A DNA stretch of 64,000 bases from Chaetoderma sp. LZ-2023a (Eukaryota; Mollusca; Caudofoveata; Chaetodermatida; Chaetodermatidae), in NCBI GenBank assembly GCA_034401795.1, contig CM067369.1:181505945-181569944 (forward strand), in the 5' to 3' direction. Each line of letters starts with the position of its first letter. The stretch's first letter is position 1. Below, one piece after another: positions 12,562-23,490 of this stretch. The position numbers and the translations under genes are program-made. Below the pieces are notes generated by a model. That model did no database searches. It was not told the DNA's origin and saw nothing but the letters and a program-made list of their open reading frames with translations.

Positions 12562-13101
12562 ATGTCTCTCGAGCAGGATTTGGCTCTCTCAGCCTCTGAA
12601 GAGTCTACATCATCAGTACGTACGGAGGGGTATTCCTGCGGCGCTCTTCTACCAGACAGACAACAGTGTGACCGTACCTTCACACAGAATTTGGATAGAA
12701 AACTGCACGTCAAGCGGGACCATTTGCTTCAGCGTGCCTTCTCTGCCAGTTGCCAGTACCTGTTTTCTGCAACGCGTTACGGTGTGACACAAACTATTAA
12801 ATATAAGCATCGTGTATTAAAAGTGACTTTAACAGTGGGAGAGGAAAGTGAAGATCCGGTAGTATTAGCAGTTAAATTTGAACAGAGACTACCCGTAATA
12901 GTGCTCCGAATGGAAAGGATGGCGGGAACAAAGAAAACTACGCAGCATCAGGCCGTTATTATGAGGCACCGCTCCATCACCACCGCCACCGTTTCTACTT
13001 CACATCACACTCTCGGAAATTCAGCCGCCATCAGCACACCTTCATCAGCAGCAGCCCGTCCGGTACCCAGTTCAAGTCAGGCACCCACGTTGCCTGCATG
13101 A
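12562..13101 (+). CDS. Hypothetical 179-residue protein with zinc-finger-like motif
   Basis: The family is not recognised. Near residues 27-55 there is a Cys/His cluster with the second half of a C2H2 finger (C-x12-H-x4-H). The first Cys lies nine residues upstream instead of the usual two to four, so the motif is at best a variant finger. The C-terminal 60 residues are His/Ser/Thr/Ala/Pro-rich low complexity. A CRE/TATA-like promoter lies ~200 bp upstream, and the CA-rich sequence continues downstream to 13860 in broken frames. The composition resembles the N-terminal region of the gypsy gag at 3.8-4.3 kb, so a retroelement gag remnant is possible. The start is an ATG shortly after GCGGGAGCAGC. 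Confidence 0.35.
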   Translation: MSLEQDLALSASEESTSSVRTEGYSCGALLPDRQQCDRTFTQNLDRKLHVKRDHLLQRAFSASCQYLFSATRYGVTQTIKYKHRVLKVTLTVGEESEDPVVLAVKFEQRLPVIVLRMERMAGTKKTTQHQAVIMRHRSITTATVSTSHHTLGNSAAISTPSSAAARPVPSSSQAPTLPA

Positions 13102-14598
<1,497 letters not shown>

Positions 14599-14766
14599 CT
14601 AAATAATCAGTGATTTGCGTACACGTGACATACTACGTCATCTACACATCTATATCTATCATACTTTTTAGATAGACGTGTATACGTCACGGATTTCCAG
14701 CACTGATTGGCTGGTTCAGCTAAATTCTCATTGGTTGAAGCAGCCAGGTTCTGACGTTGCAGAAGG

Positions 14767-14774
14767 TATAAAAG
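14767..14774 (+). promoter_or_regulatory. TATA-box-like motif
   Basis: TATAAAAG lies about 40 bp upstream of the region shared with the 1766 copy, preceded by two ATTGG (CCAAT-type) motifs and CRE half-sites. The arrangement is promoter-like for the host repeat, or for an LTR-type element of which it would be part. Motif evidence only. Confidence 0.4.
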
Positions 14775-14930
14775 GGAATGATTTCATCAATTCGTCCTCT
14801 CAATGTATCAATAACCCTCTCTGTTATCTTAACTTTACAACTTACCGTTGCTATAACGGGAACTTCCATAACTACAGTATTATTGGGTAGAACTAACTAC
14901 TTATTTAGCAGAGTTTACTTATAACTATGT

Positions 14931-15224
14931 TAGTGGGGCGGATATGTAACAAATTTCAGGTAAGATGTTCCATTCTGGCAGAAAGCATGCAATTTGGCAT
15001 AGAGGTGGTTTAACGTATGCTGAACATAATTAGATGCTGTGCCATGTGATTCTACCAAGGGAACCCATTCAAAATGGCGGATTCAAAATGGCCGCCTTCC
15101 CAGCGGAAAATCTGCATCACTCAAGTTCTATATGGAGTAGAGGGCTGGAATTGATGTCAAATTAAGGGTTTCTTGGGTCACTGGTTATGATTTTACACAT
15201 TACAATACTCTAAATAGATAAACA
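14931..15224 (+). repeat. Left terminal inverted repeat
   Basis: Read in reverse complement it matches 18338-18580. The outer ~160 bp is well conserved (tip, GATGTTCCATTCTGGCAG, AACCCATTCAAAATGGCGG). An ~50-bp segment present only on this side follows (about 15098-15145). The match then resumes through ATGTCAAATTA and TACAATACTCTAAATA. Confidence 0.9.
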
Positions 15225-15239
15225 TGCTGAAAAAATAAA

Positions 15240-15345
15240 TTATTATTATTATTGTTGTTGTTGTTGTTGTTGTTGTTGTTTTTGTTGTTGTGGTTGTTGT
15301 TGTTGTGGTCATCGTAGTCGTCGTCGTCGTCGTCGTTGTTGTAAC
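15240..15345. repeat. (TTG)n/(GTC)n microsatellite inside the element
   Basis: ATT triplets give way to GTT/TTG repeats and then CGT repeats just inside the left inverted repeat. The open frames it generates on the minus strand (poly-Asn/Asp) are artefacts. Confidence 0.9.
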
Positions 15346-15664
15346 ATTTGTAAATTAGTAGTATTATTGCTAAACGTTTGTACACACATATTCCGGGCGG
15401 AACATTTTAGAAACAAGTTTTCGCTACTCAAAACAATTGGTCTACACGTTTTCTCCAGTAAAGGTAATTGTATCCCAGCCCCTTGCTTCACCAAGCATTA
15501 TTTCGTTGCGGATTTCCATATAATTATTGTGGTTTCCTGAACTCACACTGACTATTTAAATATATCAGGAGAATACATAGCTGCATAGCAATCACGCACA
15601 CTCGGTTTGTGCTCTGCTTATAGATAGAGACAATAGCCTATTATATTCTCGCATTCAAGTCAAT

Positions 15665-16380
15665 ATGTCAAAGAAAGTGAAATTTACATCTGATCCCACA
15701 GTGGATTTAGCACACACGAACTGGTCCCTGTGTGTTATTTGCCAGCAGTCCACAACGGAGCATCTCATAGATCCATGTAGTAACACAAATTGTGACAATG
15801 TGAGTACGAGTTATAGGTCATTAGCTGATAACTTTGATAGGCTACAGCAACTCCATACCCTTCCACCATACCTGTATCTATGCCAGTTGAATGATGGATC
15901 TGGAATTGCGGAGACGCTCATAGAAAACTGTGCTAGGTGGCATAAATCTTGTTGGCATCTCTGTAGCCGGACTCGGGTTGGTTGCGCCGTGAAAAGACAT
16001 TGGGCCAGATTATCCCGTGGATGTTTACCCTGGATCATGTACACTATGCAGGATGGCTCAGCATCCATGTGGCTGATCTGTTGCAACTTGAGAACCGATG
16101 CCCACTTGTACATAGGAAATGTGTAGAATGAAACTTTGTTACCCAGAAAACGGCTCACAGGTTCTCAGCCTTGGCACATGATCAAATCCACGAGCAGCAA
16201 AATGCTATTCTGAAGGGCGATGGTGGAATTATCGGAATCACAGGAAATTAAGCTGCTTTGAAACGATGGATGGTGGCAGGCCCAGAAATAGGAAGGATGA
16301 TCAGCGAGTACGAAGTGAAACATACAAACAGAAATATCAATGATAACTGTCAGCATGAGCAGATTCCGAGTAAGCAGTAA
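15665..16380 (+). pseudogene. N-terminal part of the FEN1-like element protein (broken)
   Basis: A frame starting at ATG 15665 has CVICQQST (C-x2-C) near residue 23 and RWHKSC near residue 98, an N-terminal Cys/His pattern I recall from the uncharacterised invertebrate and fish homologues. It then jumps frame near 16000. From 16021 the homologous text continues in frame 1 (LDHVHYAGWLSIHVADLL, then HRFSALAHDQIHEQQNA and RWMVAGPEIGRMI), interrupted by in-frame stops at about 16129, 16249 and 16378. The region between the Cys/His part and LDHVHYA appears deleted relative to the family, so this copy cannot make a full protein. Confidence 0.75.
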
Positions 16381-17910
16381 TTGTTTGCTATAAACACAAT
16401 TTGTCTTATAGATGTAATCGAGGAAATGGGAAACCCATTTTTAGATGACAGTTTTGACTTAGTGATTCTAGATACCAAAGTCATTATGTCCGAGTCAGTA
16501 GTCAATGCGATCCGAACAGCAGAAGAACTAGGCATCAGACAGTGCCACGCATTCGTCGCAGATCGACTATCTGTATCATCAAAATCGGTATATGACCCAA
16601 TCCAAAAGAACAATTTGGCTTTGTTCAAGTCAAAACAGAGGAAGAGTACCAGTACCAACAAGAAGCTTCTTGCAATGAAGAGAGATGTACAGTTATTCTC
16701 TAGACTGTACATTTCCTGCCAATCCAGAGATGGAGACCTTGATTCATTCTTTGAGCATGAGAATCATCCATGCCCCCCATCACTTGCTGAGAGCAACGCA
16801 ATGCGTCAAGGCAGCAAATACGATCTGATGGGATGTTTGAAAGCATTAGTAGCTCGTGCAGCTGATTGTCCAGAGGTTGAAGTGAAGGTCATTGACGGAG
16901 CAGCTATGATGCATAATCTAGATCCCAAGAAATCAAACGTGGTTGTGAACACATTTAGAGATTTTACAGAGCATGTCCTCCTCCCACACAATGCTAGGCA
17001 ACTACACACGGTTAAAAGATTGGATGTTGTATGGGACGTGTATAAGGCGGGAAGCTTGAAGACACACGCTAGAGAATCACGGGGACATGGTGAAGCTCTT
17101 CGTGTTGCATCGAGTACAAGACTCCATCAAAATTGGAAAACTTTCCTACGAGTTGATGCAAACAAAACAGGCCTCTTCACCTTTCTCGCACATACATTGG
17201 AGTCATTCGAGCTACCAGAAGGAAAGATACTCGTCACAACATGCGAAGAAAACGTGCTGATGAGACCAGAGCATGACGTCTCACAACTCGTGCCATGCAT
17301 GCAAGATGAAGCAGATGGTAGAATGTTGCTCCACGCATTCCATGCATATCACGAAGGTTATCGAACAATAATTATTCATGCTACAGATACAGACGTCGTA
17401 GTTCTAGCCATACGGACAGCAAACTTTCTTCATGGGTGTGACCTCTGGGTCGCTTTTGGCCATGGGAAAACCTTCCGCTATGTATCAGCTGATGGTATTG
17501 CAACAGTTTTGGGTGCAGAAGCGTCACAAGGACTGCTATTTATACATGCTTTCTCTTGGTGTGACACTGTGTCTGCATTTTGTGGGATTGGCAAGAAAAC
17601 AGCATGGGAAGTTTGGAGGACTTCAGATCTATTCACGTCACTATTTAGGAGACTGTCTGATGCCCCGGCGTCTCTGTGTGACAATAACATGGAAACGCTG
17701 GAGAGGTTTGCCGTACTACTGTACAAACACACATCACCATTGTCAAAGGTTAATGAGGCACGAAAACGGCTTTTCGCTTTTGGCAACAGGCAGCTAGAAA
17801 ACATTCCTCCGACCAGTGCAGCTCTGCTGCAACACATCAAACGTGCTGCGTTCCAGTCATCTTTGGGGTCAATCACTCCACGCAGATGCAAAAACGCCAT
17901 CGCCAGCTGA
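16381..17910 (+). CDS. FEN1/XPG-like nuclease core of the element (open, lacks intact N-terminus)
   Basis: This 509-codon open stretch follows a stop at 16378; the codon at 16381 is TTG and the first ATG is at 16426, so it is a fragment of a longer protein. Residues fit the FEN1/PIN-like active site in order: D172 (VIDGAA), D219 (VVWD), E310 and D312 (DEADGR), D336 and D338 (ATDTDVVVL), D395 (WCDTVSAF), followed by GIGKK (402-406), a helix-hairpin-helix-type loop. FEN1 uses the same order with similar spacing: EAE to EDMD is 21 residues there and 24-26 here, and the last Asp precedes G-I-G-P-K. The usual Gly before Cys-Asp is Trp393 here. Such enzymes cut DNA flaps and junctions; activity of this family is not established. 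Confidence 0.8.
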   Translation: MFAINTICLIDVIEEMGNPFLDDSFDLVILDTKVIMSESVVNAIRTAEELGIRQCHAFVADRLSVSSKSVYDPIQKNNLALFKSKQRKSTSTNKKLLAMKRDVQLFSRLYISCQSRDGDLDSFFEHENHPCPPSLAESNAMRQGSKYDLMGCLKALVARAADCPEVEVKVIDGAAMMHNLDPKKSNVVVNTFRDFTEHVLLPHNARQLHTVKRLDVVWDVYKAGSLKTHARESRGHGEALRVASSTRLHQNWKTFLRVDANKTGLFTFLAHTLESFELPEGKILVTTCEENVLMRPEHDVSQLVPCMQDEADGRMLLHAFHAYHEGYRTIIIHATDTDVVVLAIRTANFLHGCDLWVAFGHGKTFRYVSADGIATVLGAEASQGLLFIHAFSWCDTVSAFCGIGKKTAWEVWRTSDLFTSLFRRLSDAPASLCDNNMETLERFAVLLYKHTSPLSKVNEARKRLFAFGNRQLENIPPTSAALLQHIKRAAFQSSLGSITPRRCKNAIAS

Positions 17911-18094
17911 CTGGAGTTGGGTCAGAGATGGAGACACTTGGTCACCGCAATGGAGTGTGCATGCAGACGCATCTAAAGCATGCCGGGAACTCGTGAAATG
18001 TGCTGGCAAAAGTAATTGCACTGGCAGATGCAAATGCTATAAATCCAACTTACCTTGTACGCAGTTGTGCTCATGCGGTGCACAGTGCGTGTGA
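17892..18094 (+). pseudogene. C-terminal CXC-like cysteine cluster of the element protein (frameshifted)
   Basis: The core frame runs into a stop at 17908, but the +1 frame continues the family text (PSPADWSW) and ends with a dense Cys pattern at 17999-18091: C-x5-C-x3-C-x-C-x6-C-x3-C-x-C-x3-C. This resembles tesmin/TSO1-type CXC domains, which bind zinc and DNA. A single-base slip near 17890 separates it from the core. In an intact copy it would probably be the DNA-binding tail of the same polypeptide (inference). Confidence 0.75.
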
Positions 18095-18337
18095 CGTCTC
18101 TGAATCATGATTCAACAATCAACAGCATGATGTATAGCCCTGCATACTCTAATAGGATAATTGAACGTATCTATAACGACCATTACTTGGTTCGATATTA
18201 AGAAATCAAGTAATTTAAACTATTTCTAGATGCTATATTGCTTTTGTTCTCAAGAGATGGATCTTTTAGATAACACATCTTAAAGAGCCACCGTCTTTTG
18301 ACATCACACACAGGTGGTCGCTATGGAAGGTATTGAT

Positions 18338-18580
18338 ATTTACATATTTAGAGTATTGTAGTGAGTATAATTATAACGATTGACCCATGACACCCCTAAT
18401 TTGACATTAATCACATCTCTTTTGAAGAGCCATTTTGAATCCGCCATTTTGAATGGGTTACTTTGGTAGAATCACGTGGCACCGCATCTAATTATGATCA
18501 GGATCCCTTAAACCACCTATATGCCAAATTTCATGCTTTCTGCCAGAATGGAACATCTTTTTCACATATCTGCCCTACTA
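18338..18580 (-). repeat. Right terminal inverted repeat
   Basis: The reverse complement matches 14931-15224 without the ~50-bp left-specific segment. The tip reads ...ATATCTGCCCTACTA, so the inverted tip is TAGTAGGGCAGATAT. Confidence 0.9.
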
Positions 18581-18839
18581 TGTTATACTGTCCTGAGATC
18601 GTACCGCTACCGTCCTGGAACAACATACGGGAACTCTGTCTTGCGGAGCATCAGCATGCGGAGACAACATCCAGCTGCCAGACCACGTGTCGACTCGCGT
18701 CACAAGAATAGTGACGCCTCAATTTCAGTAACATAGTAGCCCGCACCTAAGAATTGCTACTGGGTATTCAACTAACTATACCTGATGTATCTTTAATTAC
18801 ATCTTTAATTATTCATTAGCTACTTGTTTAATTATACTT

Positions 18840-19461
18840 TAATTACCCTATTTTCTTCTGTAAAAGGTACCGATGTCTAATAGGCACCTTCCTGGTCTTA
18901 GGACCGCAATTTCTAAGTTCTTAATTATTACTGTCTATGGTTATCCTTATTTACTGTAAGGTGCTTTAACTAACCGCACCGTATTAGGTCTATCAACCGG
19001 TATTATTATTGTTCTAATCAATTCACGTACTGTCACCGTTCTGTATTTGATTAGTTAGTATATGGCAAGTAGCCATCAGTTGATATGCTTTCTTTATTTA
19101 TAGAAAGCTTAGGACCGCAGTACATTTAGGAAATATTAGATAGCAAAATGTTTATATATATATGCATCACTTTTTCCCGCCACCGTCATGTTTCACTAAG
19201 GTCGCATTTTACTGATAATACTGAAAGATCGAACCAATGCGCGGACAAACATATTTACAAAGCGTAACATCTTATTATTACAGATGTGAAATTATTTTTT
19301 AATCGATTATGGTAAATTGTGAAGTGCTTAATCAAAATTTTTAGATTTCATTTATGACATTTTAACAGCCATGCATGATTGCCAATCCGTCTCAAGTTAT
19401 TGTTACAGTTACTTTATTGTTCAACCAATATACCTTTCCACTTTATCCATCCATCATATGA
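18840..19461. other. Unassigned AT-rich DNA
   Basis: No gene was seen. The short phrase CTTAGGACCGCA occurs twice (about 18897 and 19108), hinting at a decayed repeat. CCGCACCGT also occurs near 18977, as it does at 1725 and 12537. Confidence 0.5.
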
Positions 19462-19647
19462 CGTCATAATTAACTACGTGACGTGTAGAATGACATCATA
19501 ATCAATGACGTCATTATGACATAGATAAGTACGTCACGAACGCATAATTGAAGACGGACTATTATGCGTTCGTGACGTACTTATCTATGTCATAATGACG
19601 TCATTGATTATGATGTCATTCTACACGTCACGTAGTTAATTATGACG
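19462..19647. repeat. Perfect 86-bp palindrome with 14-nt loop
   Basis: Arms 19462-19547 and 19562-19647 are exact reverse complements by reading, separated by a 14-nt spacer at 19548-19561. The arms carry TGACGTCA, TACGTGACGTGTAGAATGAC and GTACGTCACGAACGCAT, all also found in the 3' half of MITE family A (for example 42790-42900 and 54950-55060). It is therefore a head-to-head duplication of MITE A 3' ends, possibly a separate hairpin MITE. Confidence 0.95.
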
Positions 19648-19654
19648 GCAAAAT

Positions 19655-19835
19655 GGTAAGCGAACGGCTAGATTACCTGGCGGTACATACCTGGCGTGTA
19701 TATAATTATATATTATTGTACATAGTGTATATATGTTTTGAGGGCCTCGGGAACATCAGGCCACTGACGATGTACCCTCTTGAAACAAAGATTATTATTA
19801 TTATTAGATTATTATTAGATTCGGCGAAAAAGTTC
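19655..19835 (+). repeat. Retroposon-like 3' tail ending in (ATT)n
   Basis: GGGCCTCGGGAACATCAGG, then CTTGAAACAAAG, ends in ATTATTATT repeats. This resembles the 3' tail of a LINE or SINE, but no coding sequence is attached. Low-confidence assignment. Confidence 0.35.
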
Positions 19836-20005
19836 TAAAGAATATTTTATGTGATAAATAGAATGACAAACTCGTTTCCATTCCGTATCAAACTTATCCC
19901 ACTCGCTTAGTAAGATCAGATTTGAAACTTGCTAAATCTCTAATGGGATAGCGCTAGACGCCATTGATAAGATTGATTAAAATAAGTAGGCCTAGCTCGC
20001 TTTTA

Positions 20006-21710
20006 AACCCCTATTGTGCCAACAGCGCCTCAAAGCGCTCAAAAGACTACTTTATATATCAAGTAAACATTTTGATAGTCAATATTTTTCAAGATATTTA
20101 AATTTTAGAAGACTGTTTTTGCAAATTTACCACTACCTATCTAAACATATGGGTGCTATTCTGGGCCGAACCCATTATGAGCGATATGTCAGGACATATC
20201 GACACCTATCTGAATGTGGTGAATGTGAACCAACCATATTGCAATGGGGCCATATGGCGAATATATAACTACATATTACCACGTTACTTGATGGTAGAAT
20301 CGTGCAAAAGCAGTAGTACATACTCAGTTATATACAGATATATGTAAAAAATGATTACAAACCGAGAACTGAGATTCTAATACTGAATATAGTAAATTGT
20401 TGGCATTTGTCAACTGTCCGTGGCTACTAAATTGAATATTACGAAATTACTACGTGGTAGAAATCTTAAGATTCATTAGCGTATTCATATCCCTATCTAA
20501 CCATATGGGTGAGATTATGTAGCCACACATATTGCAGACGGTAGGGTATTGAAAACCACAGATCTGCCAACATTGGAACAAATTTATGCGCATACTACGA
20601 AAATAGTTCGATTTCGAATTCTTTTAAATTCCCAATGTAACTAGCATATTCAAACTCCTATACGTCTATGTGAGCGAAGTTATGGAACCGACCATATCAC
20701 GGAAAGTAGGGCACCGAAAACCACGAATACACCATCATTTAAGCTAAATGTTGCGTATTAAAATTACTTCATCTAGAATTTGTTAGATTCGGAATATAAC
20801 TAGCTTATTAAGGCTCAAGTCTATGTGGGATAAATTATGGCGCTGAACATACTACAGACAATAGGGCACTGAAAACTGTGGTGGTTTATTAATACAATGA
20901 ACTGTTCCAGTTTAGCTATGCCCTTCCCATCTCTCGCTAAACTCTACCCATACCACTCTCGAGTTGGGATCGATTGATTTCTGAACTACTAGACGATAAA
21001 TTTCAAAAAAACTATACAGGTAAGCCGTGGAATATTTTGACACTAAATAGACTGGTTCCTGTTGCTGCCTGTGGCAGCAACAGCGGCCAGACAAATTGCT
21101 TCCAAAATATTCAACAGCATTTTTATTAAATAACAAAAACACACAATTCGTATAACGTGTCAGATTATTAAACATTTAAGATGGAGTAAATCGAGTCAGT
21201 CATGACGTTATTATTATGACGTTATCCTACGCGTCACTTAATTAATTACGACGTCATATGGCGTAATATGATGGATAGACAACCTGAAAAGGCCAATTAG
21301 CAAGTGGTATTAATTACCCTCGCTCAGTCAGAGGATGAGTGTATTGTATTTGGGTCTATGTGCGTTCGGGATGGTAAGTGTCTCCAATCTATGATTGGCC
21401 TTCTTAAAATATGTGACCTATAAATACGGGTGCTCCCTTAATACAAGTGGTCCATATTGTGTGGACCACGCATTAACAAGTGGTATTAGCCCTGTAATGC
21501 TCAATTTGCTCATGCCAATTTCAATAGACGGATCCATTTCTAGGTATACCACGCCTATTTCTAGCTAAGCTCCACCCCTTTTTGCGTGTTGGAATCGATG
21601 TCTATATATACGCTGAACAATGAATTCCCAGACTTCCAATTTTACGGTAACTATACAGGTAAGCTGATGACTATTTTGAAGCTAATTTGACTGGGTGCAG
21701 CGAAAACCAT
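20006..21710 (+). repeat. Diverged tandem duplication, first unit
   Basis: Blocks at 20140-20560 and 21300-21710 recur in the same order at 21780-22230 and 23040-23400, an offset of about 1.63-1.74 kb. Inside it, a ~165-bp sub-repeat (CATATGGGTGA...GCACTGAAAAC-type) recurs at about 20490, 20660 and 20815. The unit begins with ACCCCTATTGTGCCAACAGC, the tip of MITE family B, and contains a MITE A copy. No gene. Confidence 0.75.
20895..21295 (+). mobile_element. MITE family A, near full length
   Basis: Starts as a variant of the family tip (AATGAACTGTTCCAGTTTAG), with the central hairpin around GTTGCTGCCTGTGGCAGCAAC. A 3' half follows with TGACGTTATT/TACGCGTCAC and ACGACGTCATATGG, and it ends near AACCTGAAAAGGCCAATT, the decayed inverted tip. 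Confidence 0.85.
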
Positions 21711-21779
21711 GAATCGGCGTAAATTTGAGCCGAAATTATTTCATGGTAGATAGTTTTAAATCTCACTACTCCGTAAGCG

Positions 21780-23490
21780 TATGCCTATACCTATTTAAAC
21801 ATATGTGACATTCTGGGGCCGAACCCATTATGAGCGATATGCCAGGACATACCGACACCTATCTCAATGTGGTGAATGTGAACCAACCATATTATAATGG
21901 GGCCATACGGCGAATATGTAACTACCTACGATGAGATTACTTGATGGGAGAATTGTGCAAAAGCACTAGCTCATATTGAGTTATATACATCCATATATTA
22001 AAAAAAATATTACAAATCGAGAACAGACATTCTGACACCGAATATAGTAAATTGTTGGCATTTGACAACTGTCCATGGCTACTAAATTGAATATTACGAA
22101 ATTACTACGGGGTAGAAAACTCAAGATTCATTAGCGTGCTCATATCGCTATCAACCATATCGGTGAAATTATGTGGCCAAACCCATTGCAGACAGGTAAT
22201 AGTAGGGCATTGAAAACCTGCAGATCTGCCAAAATTGAAACGAATTTACGCGATGAAATCTACGGAGATAGACTGGGTCCCGGTCTGTCTGGTATCCGAA
22301 GTTGAGTCTGTGTAACATTCTAGTCGTTGTGATAACGTAAGAAGATGACCGGTCATTACATTAGAGGTGTAGTTTCGAAGAAGCCAAGCCTTTATTTTTA
22401 GATGGATCCATTATTGTTAGCGAACTCTGTCTACTTTTTCGCCCTCTACAATATTATTATGCATGTTTTTCTTTTGAAATTTACCACACACATAGTACGC
22501 CTCAAGACTGCCTGTAACAAGTCTGTAATTTTTACCCTATCTCGAATGCAACAAATGTGAATCATACTATAATACAATACGGGAAAGGTTAAACAGACAT
22601 GGTACATCATCGTCGTCCTCATAATTAATTAACCCTGTATTACCTAAATTGTGTCAAGAATATGAAAAAAAATATTTGGTTATTGAGTGCCTATTTGCAG
22701 GCCAATAGACGACTGTTTTGAAGAGTAACTATTGGAATGACTGGCTCAATTATCGATCCAGTCATTTCAGTGGTGAATTTTCAAAAACGATATTATCTTG
22801 ACTGGCAAATTAACATCCTCAAGATCACTGTAGAGGCCGGTTTTGGCGGCCTCCTCATGAAAGGGTTAAAATACTTTAAGAGAGGATGATAGGCTTACAT
22901 GGGCAGTCGTTGTCGTTGCAATACTTAATACAGGTCTATGATAGCAACAAGTAGGTGGGTAGGGTGGGGTGGGCTACCAGTCAAAGTATTAAAAACATCA
23001 TATGATGTAATATGATGGATAGACAACATGAAAATGCCCATTAGCAAGCAGTATTAATTATCCTCCCTCCGTCAGAGGACGAGTGCATTGTATTCAGAGC
23101 AACAATCTATGATTGGCCTTGTTAAAATATGTGACCTATAAATATGGGTGGTCTCTTAATACAAGTTGTCTATAGAGTGTAGGCCACGCATTACCAAGTG
23201 GTATTAGCCATGTAATGCGCAATTTGCTCATGACAATTTCAATAGAGAGATCCATTTCTAGGCATGCTACGCCCATTTCTAGCTAAGCTCCACCCCCTTT
23301 TTGCGTGTTGGAATCGATATATATATATATATGCTGAATAATGAATTTCAAGGTAACTATACAGGTAAGCTGATGACTTTTTTGAAATTAATTTGACTGG
23401 GTGCTTTTAAAGGTTTGCTGCCTCTGGCCGCAACAACGCCAGGTCAAATTAGTTTCAAAATATTCAACACGATGTTGATTAAACAGTAAA
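21780..23490 (+). repeat. Diverged tandem duplication, second unit
   Basis: Second copy of the 20.0-21.7 kb unit: GAACCCATTATGAGCGATAT, GGTGAATGTGAACCAACCAT and TGATTGGCCTTSTTAAAATA blocks match. It is interrupted by 22240-23000, which contains unrelated sequence and a MITE B copy. Confidence 0.7.
22629..22868 (+). mobile_element. MITE family B, TTAA-flanked, 240 bp
   Basis: Starts TTAACCCTGT and ends AAAGGGTTAA, with the family hairpin in between: GCAGGCCAATAGACG, ACTATTGGAATGACTGG, CCAGTCATTTCAGTGGTGA. TTAA at both edges fits piggyBac- or Kolobok-type target duplication. Non-coding. Confidence 0.75.

Larger units (their letters stand above)
14931..18580 (+). mobile_element. TIR-bounded DNA element encoding a FEN1/XPG-like nuclease
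   Basis: A 3.65 kb element with imperfect terminal inverted repeats (14931-15224 and 18338-18580) beginning TAGTRGGGCRGATATGT. It is nested in the repeat whose empty copy is at 1766-2133. The only recognisable coding content is one gene on the plus strand: an N-terminal Cys/His segment, a FEN1-like core and a Cys-rich tail. No DDE, tyrosine or serine recombinase, HUH or reverse transcriptase domain is visible. Flanks can be read two ways. Either a perfect 9-bp duplication ACTATGTTA (14924-14932 and 18577-18585) overlaps the TIR tips, or the TIR starts at TAGT with a degraded duplication outside. This copy is dead, with stops and frameshifts. That the encoded nuclease drives mobility is inference. 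Confidence 0.85.
14805..18825 (+). repeat. Host repeat interrupted by the FEN1-like element
   Basis: The left part (14805-14930) and right part (18591-18825) together equal the continuous repeat at 1766-2133. The insertion between them is 14931-18580. The class of the host repeat is unknown. Confidence 0.85.

Noticed and set aside
14931-18580. An LTR retrotransposon interpretation (TGTT...ACA-type ends)
   Set aside because: The ends are inverted, not direct, repeats over ~240 bp, and no gag, RT or integrase is present inside.
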